DNA of 64,000 nt from CAZJGG01 sp964545475 (GTDB taxonomy: Bacteria; Bacillota; Clostridia; Lachnospirales; JAISER01): contig CAZJGG010000005.1 of assembly GCA_964545475.1 (NCBI GenBank), forward strand, positions 1 to 64,000, written 5' to 3'. Every line of letters begins with the position of its first letter. Position 1 is the first letter of the stretch. Shown piece by piece: positions 16,438 to 25,602 of the stretch. A program made the position numbers and the translations under genes. The notes beneath the pieces are model-generated. The model was not told the origin of the DNA. It saw only the letters and a list, made by a program, of their open reading frames with translations, and did not search any database.

Positions 16438-16464
16438 AAGCAACCCGCTGGGTTGCTTTTTTGT
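16438..16464 (+). terminator. Riboswitch-controlled terminator
   Basis: GCAACCC (16440-16446) pairs with GGGTTGC (16450-16456), loop GCT, then six T. It is the expression platform of the cobalamin riboswitch and lies 32 bases before cbiM. Confidence 0.85.
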
Positions 16465-16495
16465 TTGCAAAAAATGACGAAAGGATGAGGGGAAT

Positions 16496-17248
16496 ATGAG
16501 GTTTTCAAAAAAAGAAAAAAGTGTAGTGGCACTGTCGTGTATATTTGCATTTGTATTAGCATTTCCTCAAGCTGTAAATGCCATGCACATTATGGAGGGG
16601 TATCTGCCTCTTGCTTACTGCGTTGCCTGGGGTGTTGTCTGTATACCGTTTTTGATGACAGGCGTAATTAGCATCAGGCGTATTTTGAAGCAGAAGAGAA
16701 GGGCTTTGATTCTGCTTGCCATGTCTGGTGCGTTTGTATTTGTAATTTCTTCTCTTAAAATTCCTTCAGTTACGGGCAGTTGTAGCCATATGACAGGAAC
16801 AGGGCTTGCAGCAGTTCTTTTTGGGCCGATGATATCATGTGTTCTTAGTGTCATAGTGCTTATGTTTCAGGCGGTTTTGCTCGCTCATGGTGGGTTAACA
16901 ACGCTTGGTGCAAACACTTTTAGCATGGGTATAGCAGGGCCAATATTAACATGGCTTCTATATATGCTTGGTAAAAGGTTAGGTTTAAGCCGCAAAGTAA
17001 ACATCTTTATTGCAGCGGCATTGGGGGATTTATTTACATATTGCATAACAAGTATTCAACTTGCTGTGGCATACCCAAGCGTAACAGGCGGCATAACGGC
17101 AAGTCTAGCGAAGTTTCTCGGAGTGTTTGCGCCCACGCAGCTTCCGCTTGCGGTTATAGAGGGTTTATTAACAGTCTTGATTGTAATGGGTTTAGAAAGC
17201 TTTGCAGAGCCGGAACTTAAAGATATTGAATTTCTGGAGGTTAGATAG
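16496..17248 (+). CDS. cbiM: Cobalt ECF transporter substrate-binding component CbiM
   Basis: The integral-membrane S component of the CbiMNQO cobalt importer, 250 residues. A cleavable leader ending AVNA (residues 26-29) precedes MHIMEGYLP. Processing there would expose the Met-His N-terminus whose histidine coordinates Co(II) in the family. Several membrane helices follow. It is the first gene after the cobalamin riboswitch, so cobalt uptake and B12 synthesis are shut off together. A GAGGGGAAT site precedes the ATG. Confidence 0.95.
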   Translation: MRFSKKEKSVVALSCIFAFVLAFPQAVNAMHIMEGYLPLAYCVAWGVVCIPFLMTGVISIRRILKQKRRALILLAMSGAFVFVISSLKIPSVTGSCSHMTGTGLAAVLFGPMISCVLSVIVLMFQAVLLAHGGLTTLGANTFSMGIAGPILTWLLYMLGKRLGLSRKVNIFIAAALGDLFTYCITSIQLAVAYPSVTGGITASLAKFLGVFAPTQLPLAVIEGLLTVLIVMGLESFAEPELKDIEFLEVR

Positions 17249-17250
17249 GC

Positions 17251-17553
17251 TTGAGTACAAATACAAAAACAGCAATTGCCATAATAATATTTGTTTTATT
17301 AATGGTGCTTATTCCTCTGTTTTTGTTAAAAGAAGCAGAGTTTGGCGGCAGTGATGATGCTGGAAGCCAAATGATTGAAGGAGTAATCGGAGAAGAATAC
17401 GAGCCATGGTTTACACCAGTTTTGGAAAGACTTATTGATGGTGAGCTCCCGGGGGAAGTGGAAAGTTTATTTTTCTGTATACAGACAGGTATCGGAGTGG
17501 GCGTAATCGCTTTTTGCTTTGGTTATCTTGTTTCCAGAAAAAAATATTTATAG
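17251..17553 (+). CDS. cbiN: Cobalt transporter auxiliary protein CbiN
   Basis: A 100-residue protein with two membrane segments (about 7-26 and 75-94) flanking an external loop rich in acidic residues (GEEYEPWF, GELPGEVESLFF), the CbiN pattern. CbiN assists CbiM in loading cobalt. The TTG start at 17251 is supported by TGGAGGTTAG about ten bases before, and cbiM stops two bases upstream, so translation is coupled. Confidence 0.92.
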   Translation: MSTNTKTAIAIIIFVLLMVLIPLFLLKEAEFGGSDDAGSQMIEGVIGEEYEPWFTPVLERLIDGELPGEVESLFFCIQTGIGVGVIAFCFGYLVSRKKYL

Positions 17554-17648
17554 CAATTTGCAAAAACATAAACAGCTATGTTCGCAGGAACAGCGGTGAA
17601 TCGTTTGCTGTTCCTGCTCCACACCTGTCAATGTTTTGTCAAATTGCT
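17552..17648. repeat. Inverted-repeat element between cbiN and cbiQ
   Basis: AGCAATTTG (17552-17560) pairs with CAAATTGCT (17640-17648), continued with bulges by CAAAAACAT/ATGTTTTG. Inside, AGGAACAGC (17586-17594) pairs with GCTGTTCCT (17607-17615). It fills the only long spacer within the transporter genes and shares short motifs with the element at 11.85 kb. It looks like a miniature inserted repeat transcribed as part of the operon. Confidence 0.6.
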
Positions 17649-17693
17649 CTTGGAAAAAAAATAAGACGTAATTTGTATTTGAGGTGTTGAGGA

Positions 17694-18596
17694 GTGATTG
17701 CCGCTATATTAACAATGGTAGTCGTTTGGTGTCTGTTTTACGGAAAGATTCCTGTAGCCGTTCTTGCTGTGTTTTGCGTAGGGTTTGGTTTGGCTTTTGG
17801 CATCATTAGCAAGCACAAGAGTTCACGGCTTATGGTAATTGATGTGTTGGCACAGGTTTCGTGCCTAAAAAAGGTCAATCCATTACTAAAATTTTGGGTA
17901 GTTATTACGCTGATGGTGCTTTGTGTATCGGCAACAAACCCTGTTGTGGGCATATATTTAGCCATTACAGTGCTTGTACTTGTAGTATATATAGGAGGTC
18001 TTAAGTTTTATGACTATATACATATATTAGCGCTGCCAGTATCATTTTTAATGATGAGCGGACTTGTACAGCTATTTGAAGTAACAACACAGCCTATAGG
18101 AGTTTTTGGTTTCCGCCTGTTTGGGTTTTGGTTTTGTGTCAGTGCTGTTGCACAGGATAACACCGTGCTTGTAATGGCACGTGCGTTAGGGGCGGTTAGC
18201 TGTCTTTATTTATTAAGCCTAACAACACCTATGGCGGAACTGATTGGAGTACTGCGCCGTTTGCGCTGTCCTAATGTATTAATAGAGCTAATGTACCTTA
18301 TATACCGCTATATTTTCATCCTATTTTCTATGTACCAAACCATGGGTGACGCCGCTAAAAGCAGGCTGGGATATAGAGATTACCCCACAAGTTTACGTAC
18401 AACAGGAAGTCTTTATTCCAATTTGTTGTCGAGAAGTTATAGGATGGCAAATAAGAACTTTGATGCAATGGAAAGCCGGTGTTATGATACAGAAATTCGA
18501 TTTTTAGAAAATAGAGAAAGGGTAACAGGAGTACAGACTGTCGTGTCCATAGGCATTATAATTTCCACATTAAGTCTGTCCCTATTGCTTCATTGA
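17694..18596 (+). CDS. cbiQ: Cobalt ECF transporter transmembrane component CbiQ
   Basis: A 300-residue T component linking CbiM/CbiN to the ATPase. It has several membrane segments and cytoplasmic coupling helices with Ala-Arg-Gly-type motifs (MARALGAVSC near 162 and AAKSRLGYRDY near 222), which dock onto CbiO. The first about 40 residues add hydrophobic segments beyond many CbiQ proteins. The start is GTG 17694 after GAGGTGTTGAGGA. cbiO follows ten bases after the stop. Confidence 0.92.
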   Translation: MIAAILTMVVVWCLFYGKIPVAVLAVFCVGFGLAFGIISKHKSSRLMVIDVLAQVSCLKKVNPLLKFWVVITLMVLCVSATNPVVGIYLAITVLVLVVYIGGLKFYDYIHILALPVSFLMMSGLVQLFEVTTQPIGVFGFRLFGFWFCVSAVAQDNTVLVMARALGAVSCLYLLSLTTPMAELIGVLRRLRCPNVLIELMYLIYRYIFILFSMYQTMGDAAKSRLGYRDYPTSLRTTGSLYSNLLSRSYRMANKNFDAMESRCYDTEIRFLENRERVTGVQTVVSIGIIISTLSLSLLLH

Positions 18597-18606
18597 GGTT
18601 ACATAC

Positions 18607-19443
18607 ATGAGAGAACTGCTAAGGCTGGAGCATATTCACTTTCAATATGAGGAGAAATATATAGCATTAAAAGATGTGTCCGTAAAGTTGCATAAGGGGG
18701 AGCGGATTGCGGTTCTGGGAAACAATGGAGCAGGAAAAAGCACGTTTTTTCTATGCTGTAATGGTGTAATTCGCCCTCAAAGGGGGAAAATTTTTTTAAA
18801 GGAAAAGGAAATTAGTAAATCTAAAAAAGATATTTTATCTTTACGACAAACGATTGGTCTTGTGTTTCAAGAGCCAGACAGCCAGATTATTGCAGGGACA
18901 GTAGAAAGCGAAGTCAGCTTCGGCCCTATGAACTTACAGCTTTCACGTGAAGAAGTCGCAAGTCGTGTCATGAAGTCATTAAAGCGGATGAATCTTGAGA
19001 GGTATCAAAACCATGCGCCCCAATATTTGAGCGGAGGCGAGAAAAAACGGGTAAGCATTGCGGATATTCTTGCAATGCAGCCGGAGATGATATTGTTAGA
19101 CGAGCCGACTGCCTCCCTAGACCCAGAAAATGTGGAGATATTAGAACGTACGCTAAACGATTTAAGCCTTGCCGGCATTACACTTGTTGTTTCGACCCAC
19201 GATGTTGACTTTGCATATCGCTTTGCCACAAGGGCTATAGTATTTAGCCACGGAGAAGTTATTGCAGACGGAGAATTAGACCAAGTGTTTGCATCCGAAA
19301 ATATACTTTTAAAAGCCGGATTGAAAAAACCAACACTATATGCGGCGGCTGAACTCCTTGAAAAACGTTTCCCGGAAATTATTTCAACCCGTAAGCCAAG
19401 GCATATTGGAGAATTTGAAGATTTCATCAGCCAGATAAAGTGA
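18607..19443 (+). CDS. cbiO: Cobalt ECF transporter ATPase CbiO
   Basis: A 278-residue ABC ATPase that powers cobalt import with CbiMNQ. Walker A is GNNGAGKST (38-46), the Q-loop follows FQEPD, the signature is LSGGEKKR (from about 141) and Walker B LLDEPTASLDP (about 163-173). The ECF-type motif FQEPDSQIIAGTV is clear. The gene is tightly packed after cbiQ and completes a four-gene transporter. Confidence 0.95.
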   Translation: MRELLRLEHIHFQYEEKYIALKDVSVKLHKGERIAVLGNNGAGKSTFFLCCNGVIRPQRGKIFLKEKEISKSKKDILSLRQTIGLVFQEPDSQIIAGTVESEVSFGPMNLQLSREEVASRVMKSLKRMNLERYQNHAPQYLSGGEKKRVSIADILAMQPEMILLDEPTASLDPENVEILERTLNDLSLAGITLVVSTHDVDFAYRFATRAIVFSHGEVIADGELDQVFASENILLKAGLKKPTLYAAAELLEKRFPEIISTRKPRHIGEFEDFISQIK

Positions 19444-19478
19444 ATAGATATAACAAAAATTAAGGATGGGATTGTTTT

Positions 19479-20987
19479 ATGGACAAATTTAAAAAAATAA
19501 ATGGTATGGCTAAATCCATAATGATTCAGGGCACAATGTCAAACGCAGGCAAAAGCTTAGTCACCGCCGGATTATGCAGAGTGTTTAAGCAGGACGGCTA
19601 TAGGACAGCGCCGTTTAAATCTCAAAATATGGCACTTAATTCATACATAACAGAGGATGGGCTGGAAATCGGCAGGGCGCAGGCTGTCCAAGCCGAAGCG
19701 GCAGGGATAAAGCCATCAGTTCATATGAACCCAATTTTACTAAAACCGACTACAGAAATGGGTTCTCAAGTTATTGTAAATGGGGAAGTTTTGGGTAATA
19801 TGAACGCCGCTGATTATTTTAAGCACAAAAAAATGCTTGTGAAGGATATTATGAATGCTTACAACACCCTTTCCGAGTTGTACGACATTATTGTAATTGA
19901 GGGGGCAGGAAGCCCAGCTGAAATAAATTTGAAAAACGAAGATATTGTTAATATGGGAATGGCGAAAATGGCAAATGCTCCGGTTCTTTTAGTGGGAGAT
20001 ATTGACAGAGGTGGTGTTTTCGCTCAGCTTTACGGAACGGTTATGTTGCTTACAGAAGATGAAAAAGCAATGATTAAAGGGCTTATGGTTAACAAGTTTC
20101 GTGGAGATGTTACAATTTTAAAATCTGGTCTTGATATGATAGAGGAAAAAATAGGTATACCGATAATAGGGACAATTCCTTACGTCCCTTTAGACATCGA
20201 TGACGAAGACAGTTTAAGCGAACGCTTTAACTCATCACAAATGACGAAAATTATCGACATTGCTGTAATAAGGCTGCCCTATGTCTCGAATTTTACAGAT
20301 CTTAACCCATTTGAGCGTTTTGAACATGTATCACTTAGATATGTAAAATCAGTAAAAGAATTAAAAGAACCAGATATGATAATAATCCCCGGAACAAAAA
20401 GCACAGTTTCAGATTTATTGTGGTTGCGTCAAAGTGGGCTTGAAGGCGCAATATTGAGAGCCGGTTCAAACGGAGCAGTTATATTCGGTATTTGCGGAGG
20501 TTTTCAAATGCTTGGGCAAGAAATAAACGACCCGTTTGAAACAGAATCACAAATTAAGAATATAAAAGGTATGGGGCTTCTGCCAATTCATACAACTTTT
20601 GAAAAAGAAAAGACACGAAAACAGATTAGTGGTGTTATCCAAAATGTGGAGGGGATATTAGATACCATTAACGGCTTAACATTTGAGGGATATGAAATAC
20701 ACATGGGAAAAAGCGGAGATGGTTACGAAGATGTGATTTTGACCTCTGAAAACGTATATGGAACTTATGTTCACGGTATTTTTGACGGGGAGGGTATTGC
20801 TTCTGAAATTATAGCGGCGTTATGCCGCAAGAAGAATATAGAACCCGAAAATATTACGGTTTTAGATATGAAAGCTTATAAAGAAGAGCAATACGACAAG
20901 CTTGCAGAAATAATAAGAAATTCACTAGATATGGATAAAATATATGAAATTCTCAATGAGGGAGGGGAAGAGACGTGGCATGGATAG
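19479..20987 (+). CDS. cbiP: Cobyric acid synthase
   Basis: A 502-residue glutamine-dependent amidotransferase (CbiP/CobQ) that amidates side chains b, d, e and g of adenosylcobyrinic acid a,c-diamide. The N-terminal dethiobiotin-synthetase-like ATPase has GTMSNAGKS (18-26). The C-terminal triad-type glutaminase has the nucleophile in FGICGG (Cys339) and a downstream histidine in YVHGIFD. Length is standard. The downstream cbiB start lies within its last codons, indicating coupled translation. Confidence 0.95.
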   Translation: MDKFKKINGMAKSIMIQGTMSNAGKSLVTAGLCRVFKQDGYRTAPFKSQNMALNSYITEDGLEIGRAQAVQAEAAGIKPSVHMNPILLKPTTEMGSQVIVNGEVLGNMNAADYFKHKKMLVKDIMNAYNTLSELYDIIVIEGAGSPAEINLKNEDIVNMGMAKMANAPVLLVGDIDRGGVFAQLYGTVMLLTEDEKAMIKGLMVNKFRGDVTILKSGLDMIEEKIGIPIIGTIPYVPLDIDDEDSLSERFNSSQMTKIIDIAVIRLPYVSNFTDLNPFERFEHVSLRYVKSVKELKEPDMIIIPGTKSTVSDLLWLRQSGLEGAILRAGSNGAVIFGICGGFQMLGQEINDPFETESQIKNIKGMGLLPIHTTFEKEKTRKQISGVIQNVEGILDTINGLTFEGYEIHMGKSGDGYEDVILTSENVYGTYVHGIFDGEGIASEIIAALCRKKNIEPENITVLDMKAYKEEQYDKLAEIIRNSLDMDKIYEILNEGGEETWHG

Positions 20988-21951
20988 AATAGTATACATT
21001 ATTATTTTAGCTTTTATATTAGACTTTATTATTGGTGACCCACAAAACCCCTTACACCCTATTCGTATTATAGGAAGTGGTATAGGTTTAGGGATAAGAT
21101 TATATAAAAAACTATCTATTAAGAGCAATATTATAAGCTTTGTTTTTGGGCTCATTCTATCGGTTGCAATTATATCTATAACATATTTTGCTGTAAAAAA
21201 TGTGCTTGATTTTCTTTATGACATTAATTATTGGCTGGGTTTTGGAACTGAAATTGTTTTATGTTACTTCACTATTGCGGCAAAAGCTTTAAAAGTTGAA
21301 AGCATGAGGGTTTATCACGCCTTGGAAGATTGTGACTTAGATGATGCTCGGCTTAAACTGTCTTACATTGTTGGACGAGATACTAAAAATTTATCACCTC
21401 AAAATGTTATTAAAGCTACTGTTGAAACAATTGCCGAGAATCTTTCCGATGGCGTTATTGCGCCATTACTATTCATTTATATTGGAGGAGCGCCCCTTGG
21501 GCTTGCTTATAAAGCAGTGAATACACTAGACTCCATGATTGGTTATCGCAACGAAACCTACGAATATTTCGGCAAGTTTGCCGCCAGGTTTGATGATTGT
21601 GTGAATTTTATTCCTGCACGTATTTCTGCGGTTTTAATGATTTTTGCCACTTTATTTATAAAAGCAGACGCAAAACAGGCGTTTATAACTTTCATTAAAG
21701 ACAGATATAAACATAAAAGCCCAAACTCGGCCCAAACTGAAGCGGTGTGCGCTGGAGCTCTAGGGATTCAGCTTGGTGGAGATAACTTTTACCACGGAAA
21801 ACTGGTACATAAGCCAACAATAGGAGAAGATATAACTGAACCTAACCCAAAGCATATTATCAAAGCAAATAATTTGATGTACACAACTGCTATATTAACC
21901 ATTGTTATGATTTTAGCGGTAAGTCTGTTTAGGAGGTTTTTCTGTGTATGA
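20980..21951 (+). CDS. cbiB: Adenosylcobinamide-phosphate synthase CbiB
   Basis: A membrane enzyme (about 323 residues) that attaches (R)-1-amino-2-propanol phosphate to adenosylcobyric acid. Family motifs GDPQNPLHPIRIIG near the N-terminus, ETIAENLSDGVIAPL and AVNTLDSMIGYRNE in the middle are present. The frame opens at 20944, but GAGGGAGGGGAAGAG lies before the ATG at 20980, which starts the protein at MDRIVYII. It overlaps cbiP by 8 bases and cobD by 8 bases. CobD, encoded next, makes its substrate. Confidence 0.93.
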   Translation: MDRIVYIIILAFILDFIIGDPQNPLHPIRIIGSGIGLGIRLYKKLSIKSNIISFVFGLILSVAIISITYFAVKNVLDFLYDINYWLGFGTEIVLCYFTIAAKALKVESMRVYHALEDCDLDDARLKLSYIVGRDTKNLSPQNVIKATVETIAENLSDGVIAPLLFIYIGGAPLGLAYKAVNTLDSMIGYRNETYEYFGKFAARFDDCVNFIPARISAVLMIFATLFIKADAKQAFITFIKDRYKHKSPNSAQTEAVCAGALGIQLGGDNFYHGKLVHKPTIGEDITEPNPKHIIKANNLMYTTAILTIVMILAVSLFRRFFCV

Positions 21952-23014
21952 TTATCAGCATGGGGGCAATGCGCTTTTTGAAACTGATGGGCAAAACATA
22001 CTGGATCTCTCGGCAAATATTAACCCGTTGGGATTTCCGGAAGGCGTTAGGGAAGCGATTATAAATCAAATACCCTTAATAACAGGCTACCCCGACAGTA
22101 TTTCCAGGGAACTTCGTAAAGAAATATCAGCTTTTGAACAAGTAGAGCCGGACTGGATTTTTTGCGGCAACGGCGCCTCAGATATTATTTTTAGATTATC
22201 TGTATGTATAAAGCCAAAAAATGCGTTGTTGCCTGCTCCCACATTTTCTGACTATGAACGCTCTTTAAAAGCCGTTGGCACTAACATTTACTACCACTAC
22301 TTACAGGAGGAACAAGGTTTTAAAATAGATGAGGGTATTATCCAAAATATATTAAGTAAAAATATAAATATGATTTTTTTATGTAACCCTAATAATCCCA
22401 CAGGTATTCTTACAGATTATTTTGTAATAGAAAAGATTTTATCATGTTGTGAGAAAACAAATACTATTGTTGTTGTTGATGAATGCTTTATTGATTTTGT
22501 TGAAAAGTCAGATAGTTTTACATCAAAATCATTGCTGAAAAAATATGAAAATCTGATTATTTTAAAAGCTTTTACAAAAGTATTCGCTTTACCCGGCATA
22601 CGGTTGGGGTATGCAATTTGCAGTAACAGCAAAATTATTGAAAAATTATATGAGTGTGGCCCTGATTGGGCAGTTTCAAATATAGCTCAAGCCGCCGGAA
22701 TAGCGGCTGTTAAAAGCTGTTATACCAGTCCATATTTAAGTGATACCGTTACATATATAACAAAGGAAAGAGTTTTGATAAAAAACGAATTGGAAAAAAA
22801 GAATTTCGTAACATTTGACAGCAAAGCAAATTATATCTTTTTCAAAAATCCATATTCATTTGACTTGCTTGGGAAATTAAATGAAGCAGGAATAAGAATT
22901 CGCCATTGCAGTAACTATGTTGGTTTATCAAGGGATTACTACCGTGTAGCCGTTTCGACGATACAAAATAATCTAAAATTTATAGAGGCGATAGGGCGTA
23001 TGTGTTTTGACTGA
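21944..23014 (+). CDS. cobD: Threonine-phosphate decarboxylase CobD
   Basis: A 356-residue PLP enzyme of aminotransferase fold I that decarboxylates L-threonine O-3-phosphate to aminopropanol phosphate, the arm used by CbiB. The PLP lysine is Lys212 in AFTKVFALPGIRLGY. The N-terminus DYQHGGN and LSANINPLGFP are typical of CobD, not HisC. Start GTG 21944 follows TAGGAGGTTTTTCT. It sits between cbiB and cbiD with short overlaps, consistent with one transcript. Confidence 0.9.
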   Translation: MYDYQHGGNALFETDGQNILDLSANINPLGFPEGVREAIINQIPLITGYPDSISRELRKEISAFEQVEPDWIFCGNGASDIIFRLSVCIKPKNALLPAPTFSDYERSLKAVGTNIYYHYLQEEQGFKIDEGIIQNILSKNINMIFLCNPNNPTGILTDYFVIEKILSCCEKTNTIVVVDECFIDFVEKSDSFTSKSLLKKYENLIILKAFTKVFALPGIRLGYAICSNSKIIEKLYECGPDWAVSNIAQAAGIAAVKSCYTSPYLSDTVTYITKERVLIKNELEKKNFVTFDSKANYIFFKNPYSFDLLGKLNEAGIRIRHCSNYVGLSRDYYRVAVSTIQNNLKFIEAIGRMCFD

Positions 23015-24119
23015 TTTTATCATTAAAGAAAATCGAAAACTAAGAACAGGCATAACAACCGGTTCTTGCGCTTCTGCCGCCGCAAAAGCTGCCGTTATTA
23101 TGGTGTTAACTGGAGAATACATACAAACAGTTATGTTTAAAACAAAATTTGGAGCACAGTTTGTCGTGGATGTTTCAGATATTAAAAAAGACAATGGCAA
23201 ATTAAGTTGTTCGGTTACAAAAGATGCAGGTGATGACCCGGATGTAACTGATGGAATAAAAATTATGGCTACTGTTTTTAAAACGGCAAGCGGTATTGTT
23301 ATTGAAGGCGGAGAAGGAATAGGCAGGGTAACAAAACCGGGGTTAAAAATACCTGTGGGGCAAGCCGCTATAAACCCTGTTCCTTTGGAAATGATTAAGG
23401 CAGAAGTAAGTGAGGTATGCCTAAAATATAATTATAAAGGGGGATTTCATATTTTGATTTCTGCCCCCCAAGGTCTAAAAATCGCAAAACATACAATGAA
23501 TGAACGATTAGGTATTGTCGAAGGCATTTCAATTTTGGGAACAACGGGTATTGTTGAACCAATGAGTGATAAAGCATTGATTGACACCATTAAGGCTGAA
23601 ATAGATGTACATATTGCAGACGGAAGGAAGACTCTTTTAGTTACCCCGGGAAATTATGGACGTGATTTTGCTAAAGCCCAATTAGGCCTAGACATTGAAT
23701 ACGGTGTCAAATGCTCAAATTTCATTGGAGAAGCTTTAGACTACGCTTTGTTTTCAGGCATAACCCATGTTACTCTCATAGGGCACGCCGGAAAACTGGT
23801 GAAACTTGCCGGAGGGATTATGAATACCCATTCAAGAATTGGGGACTGCCGAATGGAGATTATTGCCGCCAATTGTGCTTTGGCAGGTGCTTCAAAGGAG
23901 ATAATTCAAGAAATTATGGAATGTGTTACTGTTGATGCTGCAATTGAAGTTATGGTAAACAATAATGTTAATAATCCGGTGTGGGCAAGTATCAGCCAAA
24001 AAATAAGGTTTCATTTGAGAGAGAGAACTAAAGCTTTAATGTTTGTAAAATTTATTGTATTTACACAAGAACACGGCGTGTTAATTGATTCAAATACAGA
24101 TAATTATAAAGGTAGGTAA
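23007..24119 (+). CDS. cbiD: Cobalt-precorrin-5B C1-methyltransferase CbiD
   Basis: A 370-residue enzyme of the anaerobic route that methylates C1 of cobalt-precorrin-5B. The opening LRTGITTGSCASAAAKAA and the later GNYGRDFA (about residue 210) and GHAGKLVKLAGG segments are the CbiD hallmarks. TTG 23007 is the apparent start, eight bases inside cobD. The stop overlaps the cbiL ATG by one base. Its presence marks the oxygen-independent branch. Confidence 0.94.
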   Translation: MTDFIIKENRKLRTGITTGSCASAAAKAAVIMVLTGEYIQTVMFKTKFGAQFVVDVSDIKKDNGKLSCSVTKDAGDDPDVTDGIKIMATVFKTASGIVIEGGEGIGRVTKPGLKIPVGQAAINPVPLEMIKAEVSEVCLKYNYKGGFHILISAPQGLKIAKHTMNERLGIVEGISILGTTGIVEPMSDKALIDTIKAEIDVHIADGRKTLLVTPGNYGRDFAKAQLGLDIEYGVKCSNFIGEALDYALFSGITHVTLIGHAGKLVKLAGGIMNTHSRIGDCRMEIIAANCALAGASKEIIQEIMECVTVDAAIEVMVNNNVNNPVWASISQKIRFHLRERTKALMFVKFIVFTQEHGVLIDSNTDNYKGR

Positions 24120-24814
24120 TGGATTTGAAAGGTAAACTTTACGGTATTGGTACAGGACCGGGAGATCCTGAATTATTAACGCTAAAAGCAATTAACACCC
24201 TAGAAAAGTGTGATGTAATTGCTTTGCCGAATTCAGGAAATAATGAGAAAGCAGCTTTTGGGATTGTTGAAAAATATTTAACAGGAAAGTCTCTTTTGGA
24301 ATGCCGCTTTTCTATGGAAAAGGACGAAGCAAAAAGAAAGGGTCTTCGTATAAAAGTTGCAGACGACATATGTAAAGTGTTGGAAGAGGGGAAAAATGTG
24401 GGTTTTATAACATTAGGAGATCCTACTGTTTATTCAACATATATGTACATACATAAGCTGGTTATGGAAAGAGGCTTTGCAACGCAAATAATCTCCGGTA
24501 TACCTTCCTTTATTGCGGCGGCGGCGGCTTTAAATACATCTTTGTGCGAAGGGAACGAGACGCTTCACATAATTCCGGCTTCTGATAATAAGAGCATTGA
24601 TGAATTGTTAGCTTTGCCAGGAAATAAAGTAATAATGAAATCCGGAAAAAGCTTAAATGACGTTTTATTAGCTCTTGGGCAAAAGGGGTTATCAGAAAAA
24701 GTAAAAATAGTTATGCGTTGTACAATGGATGGAGAACGTGTATTTAACAATGCTGATGAATTGCAAATGGCCGGCGGCGCAGAGTACTTTACTGTTGCGC
24801 TTATAAAAAGTTAG
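24119..24814 (+). CDS. cbiL: Cobalt-precorrin-2 C20-methyltransferase CbiL
   Basis: A 231-residue SAM-dependent tetrapyrrole methylase. The family N-terminus YGIGTGPGDPELLTLKA and the internal GDPTVYSTYMY SAM-binding loop identify it, and the PSFIAAAAALNTSL stretch matches CbiL/CobI. It adds the C20 methyl group to cobalt-factor II. The start codon overlaps the cbiD stop. Confidence 0.92.
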   Translation: MDLKGKLYGIGTGPGDPELLTLKAINTLEKCDVIALPNSGNNEKAAFGIVEKYLTGKSLLECRFSMEKDEAKRKGLRIKVADDICKVLEEGKNVGFITLGDPTVYSTYMYIHKLVMERGFATQIISGIPSFIAAAAALNTSLCEGNETLHIIPASDNKSIDELLALPGNKVIMKSGKSLNDVLLALGQKGLSEKVKIVMRCTMDGERVFNNADELQMAGGAEYFTVALIKS

Positions 24815-24834
24815 GAATAGAAGGAGCGAAGGAT

Positions 24835-25602
24835 ATGGTTTATTTTGTTGGAGCAGGCCCGGGGGATAAAGAGTTAATAACAATTAAGGGGCAAAAACTG
24901 TTATCAAAAGCAGATTGTGTTATTTATGCCGGGTCGTTAATAAACACTGAACTATTAGATTATACAAAAGAACAATGCAAGTTATACGACAGCGCAAAAA
25001 TGACATTGGAAGAAGTTTTAGCCGTTATTTTGTACCATGAAAAGAATAACGAAACAACTGTACGGTTACATACAGGTGACCCTAGTATTTATGGTGCAAT
25101 AAGAGAACAAATAGATTTATTAATACAACACGGTGTTAGTTATGAGGTTGTGCCGGGGGTTAGTTCATTTTTTGGGGCGGCATCATCGCTTGGGGCAGAG
25201 TATACGCTTCCGGGTGTAAGCCAAACAGTTATCCTTACAAGAATGGAAGGGAGAACACCTGTTCCGGCTAAGGAAAGCATAACAGAGCTGGCTAAAATAC
25301 AAGCTTCAATGGTTATATTTTTAAGTGTTGGTATGCTAAAGGAGCTTTCAGAAAAATTAATTACTGGGGGTTATTCAAAAGATACGCCTGCCGCCATTGT
25401 ATATAAAGCAACGTGGCCTGATGAAAAAATCATTAGAACAACAATTAAAGATTTAGCACAAGACGGCAAAGAAATAAGAAAAACAGCACTCGTTTTAATA
25501 GGAAACTTTTTGGGAAATGATTATGAGCGTTCTTTGCTGTATCATCCTGAATTTACTCACGAGTATAGGACAAGCCAGACAGACGGAGCGAAAAATGCAT
25601 AA
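24835..25602 (+). CDS. cbiF: Cobalt-precorrin-4 C11-methyltransferase CbiF
   Basis: A 255-residue tetrapyrrole methylase. FVGAGPGDKELITIKG at the N-terminus, the CbiF-typical VIYAGSLI, HTGDPSIYGA and PGVSSFFGAAS segments, and TRMEGRTPVP are visible. It methylates C11 of cobalt-precorrin-4. GAAGGAGCGAAGG precedes the ATG. The end overlaps the cbiG start by 8 bases; CbiG opens the lactone formed in the previous steps. Confidence 0.93.
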   Translation: MVYFVGAGPGDKELITIKGQKLLSKADCVIYAGSLINTELLDYTKEQCKLYDSAKMTLEEVLAVILYHEKNNETTVRLHTGDPSIYGAIREQIDLLIQHGVSYEVVPGVSSFFGAASSLGAEYTLPGVSQTVILTRMEGRTPVPAKESITELAKIQASMVIFLSVGMLKELSEKLITGGYSKDTPAAIVYKATWPDEKIIRTTIKDLAQDGKEIRKTALVLIGNFLGNDYERSLLYHPEFTHEYRTSQTDGAKNA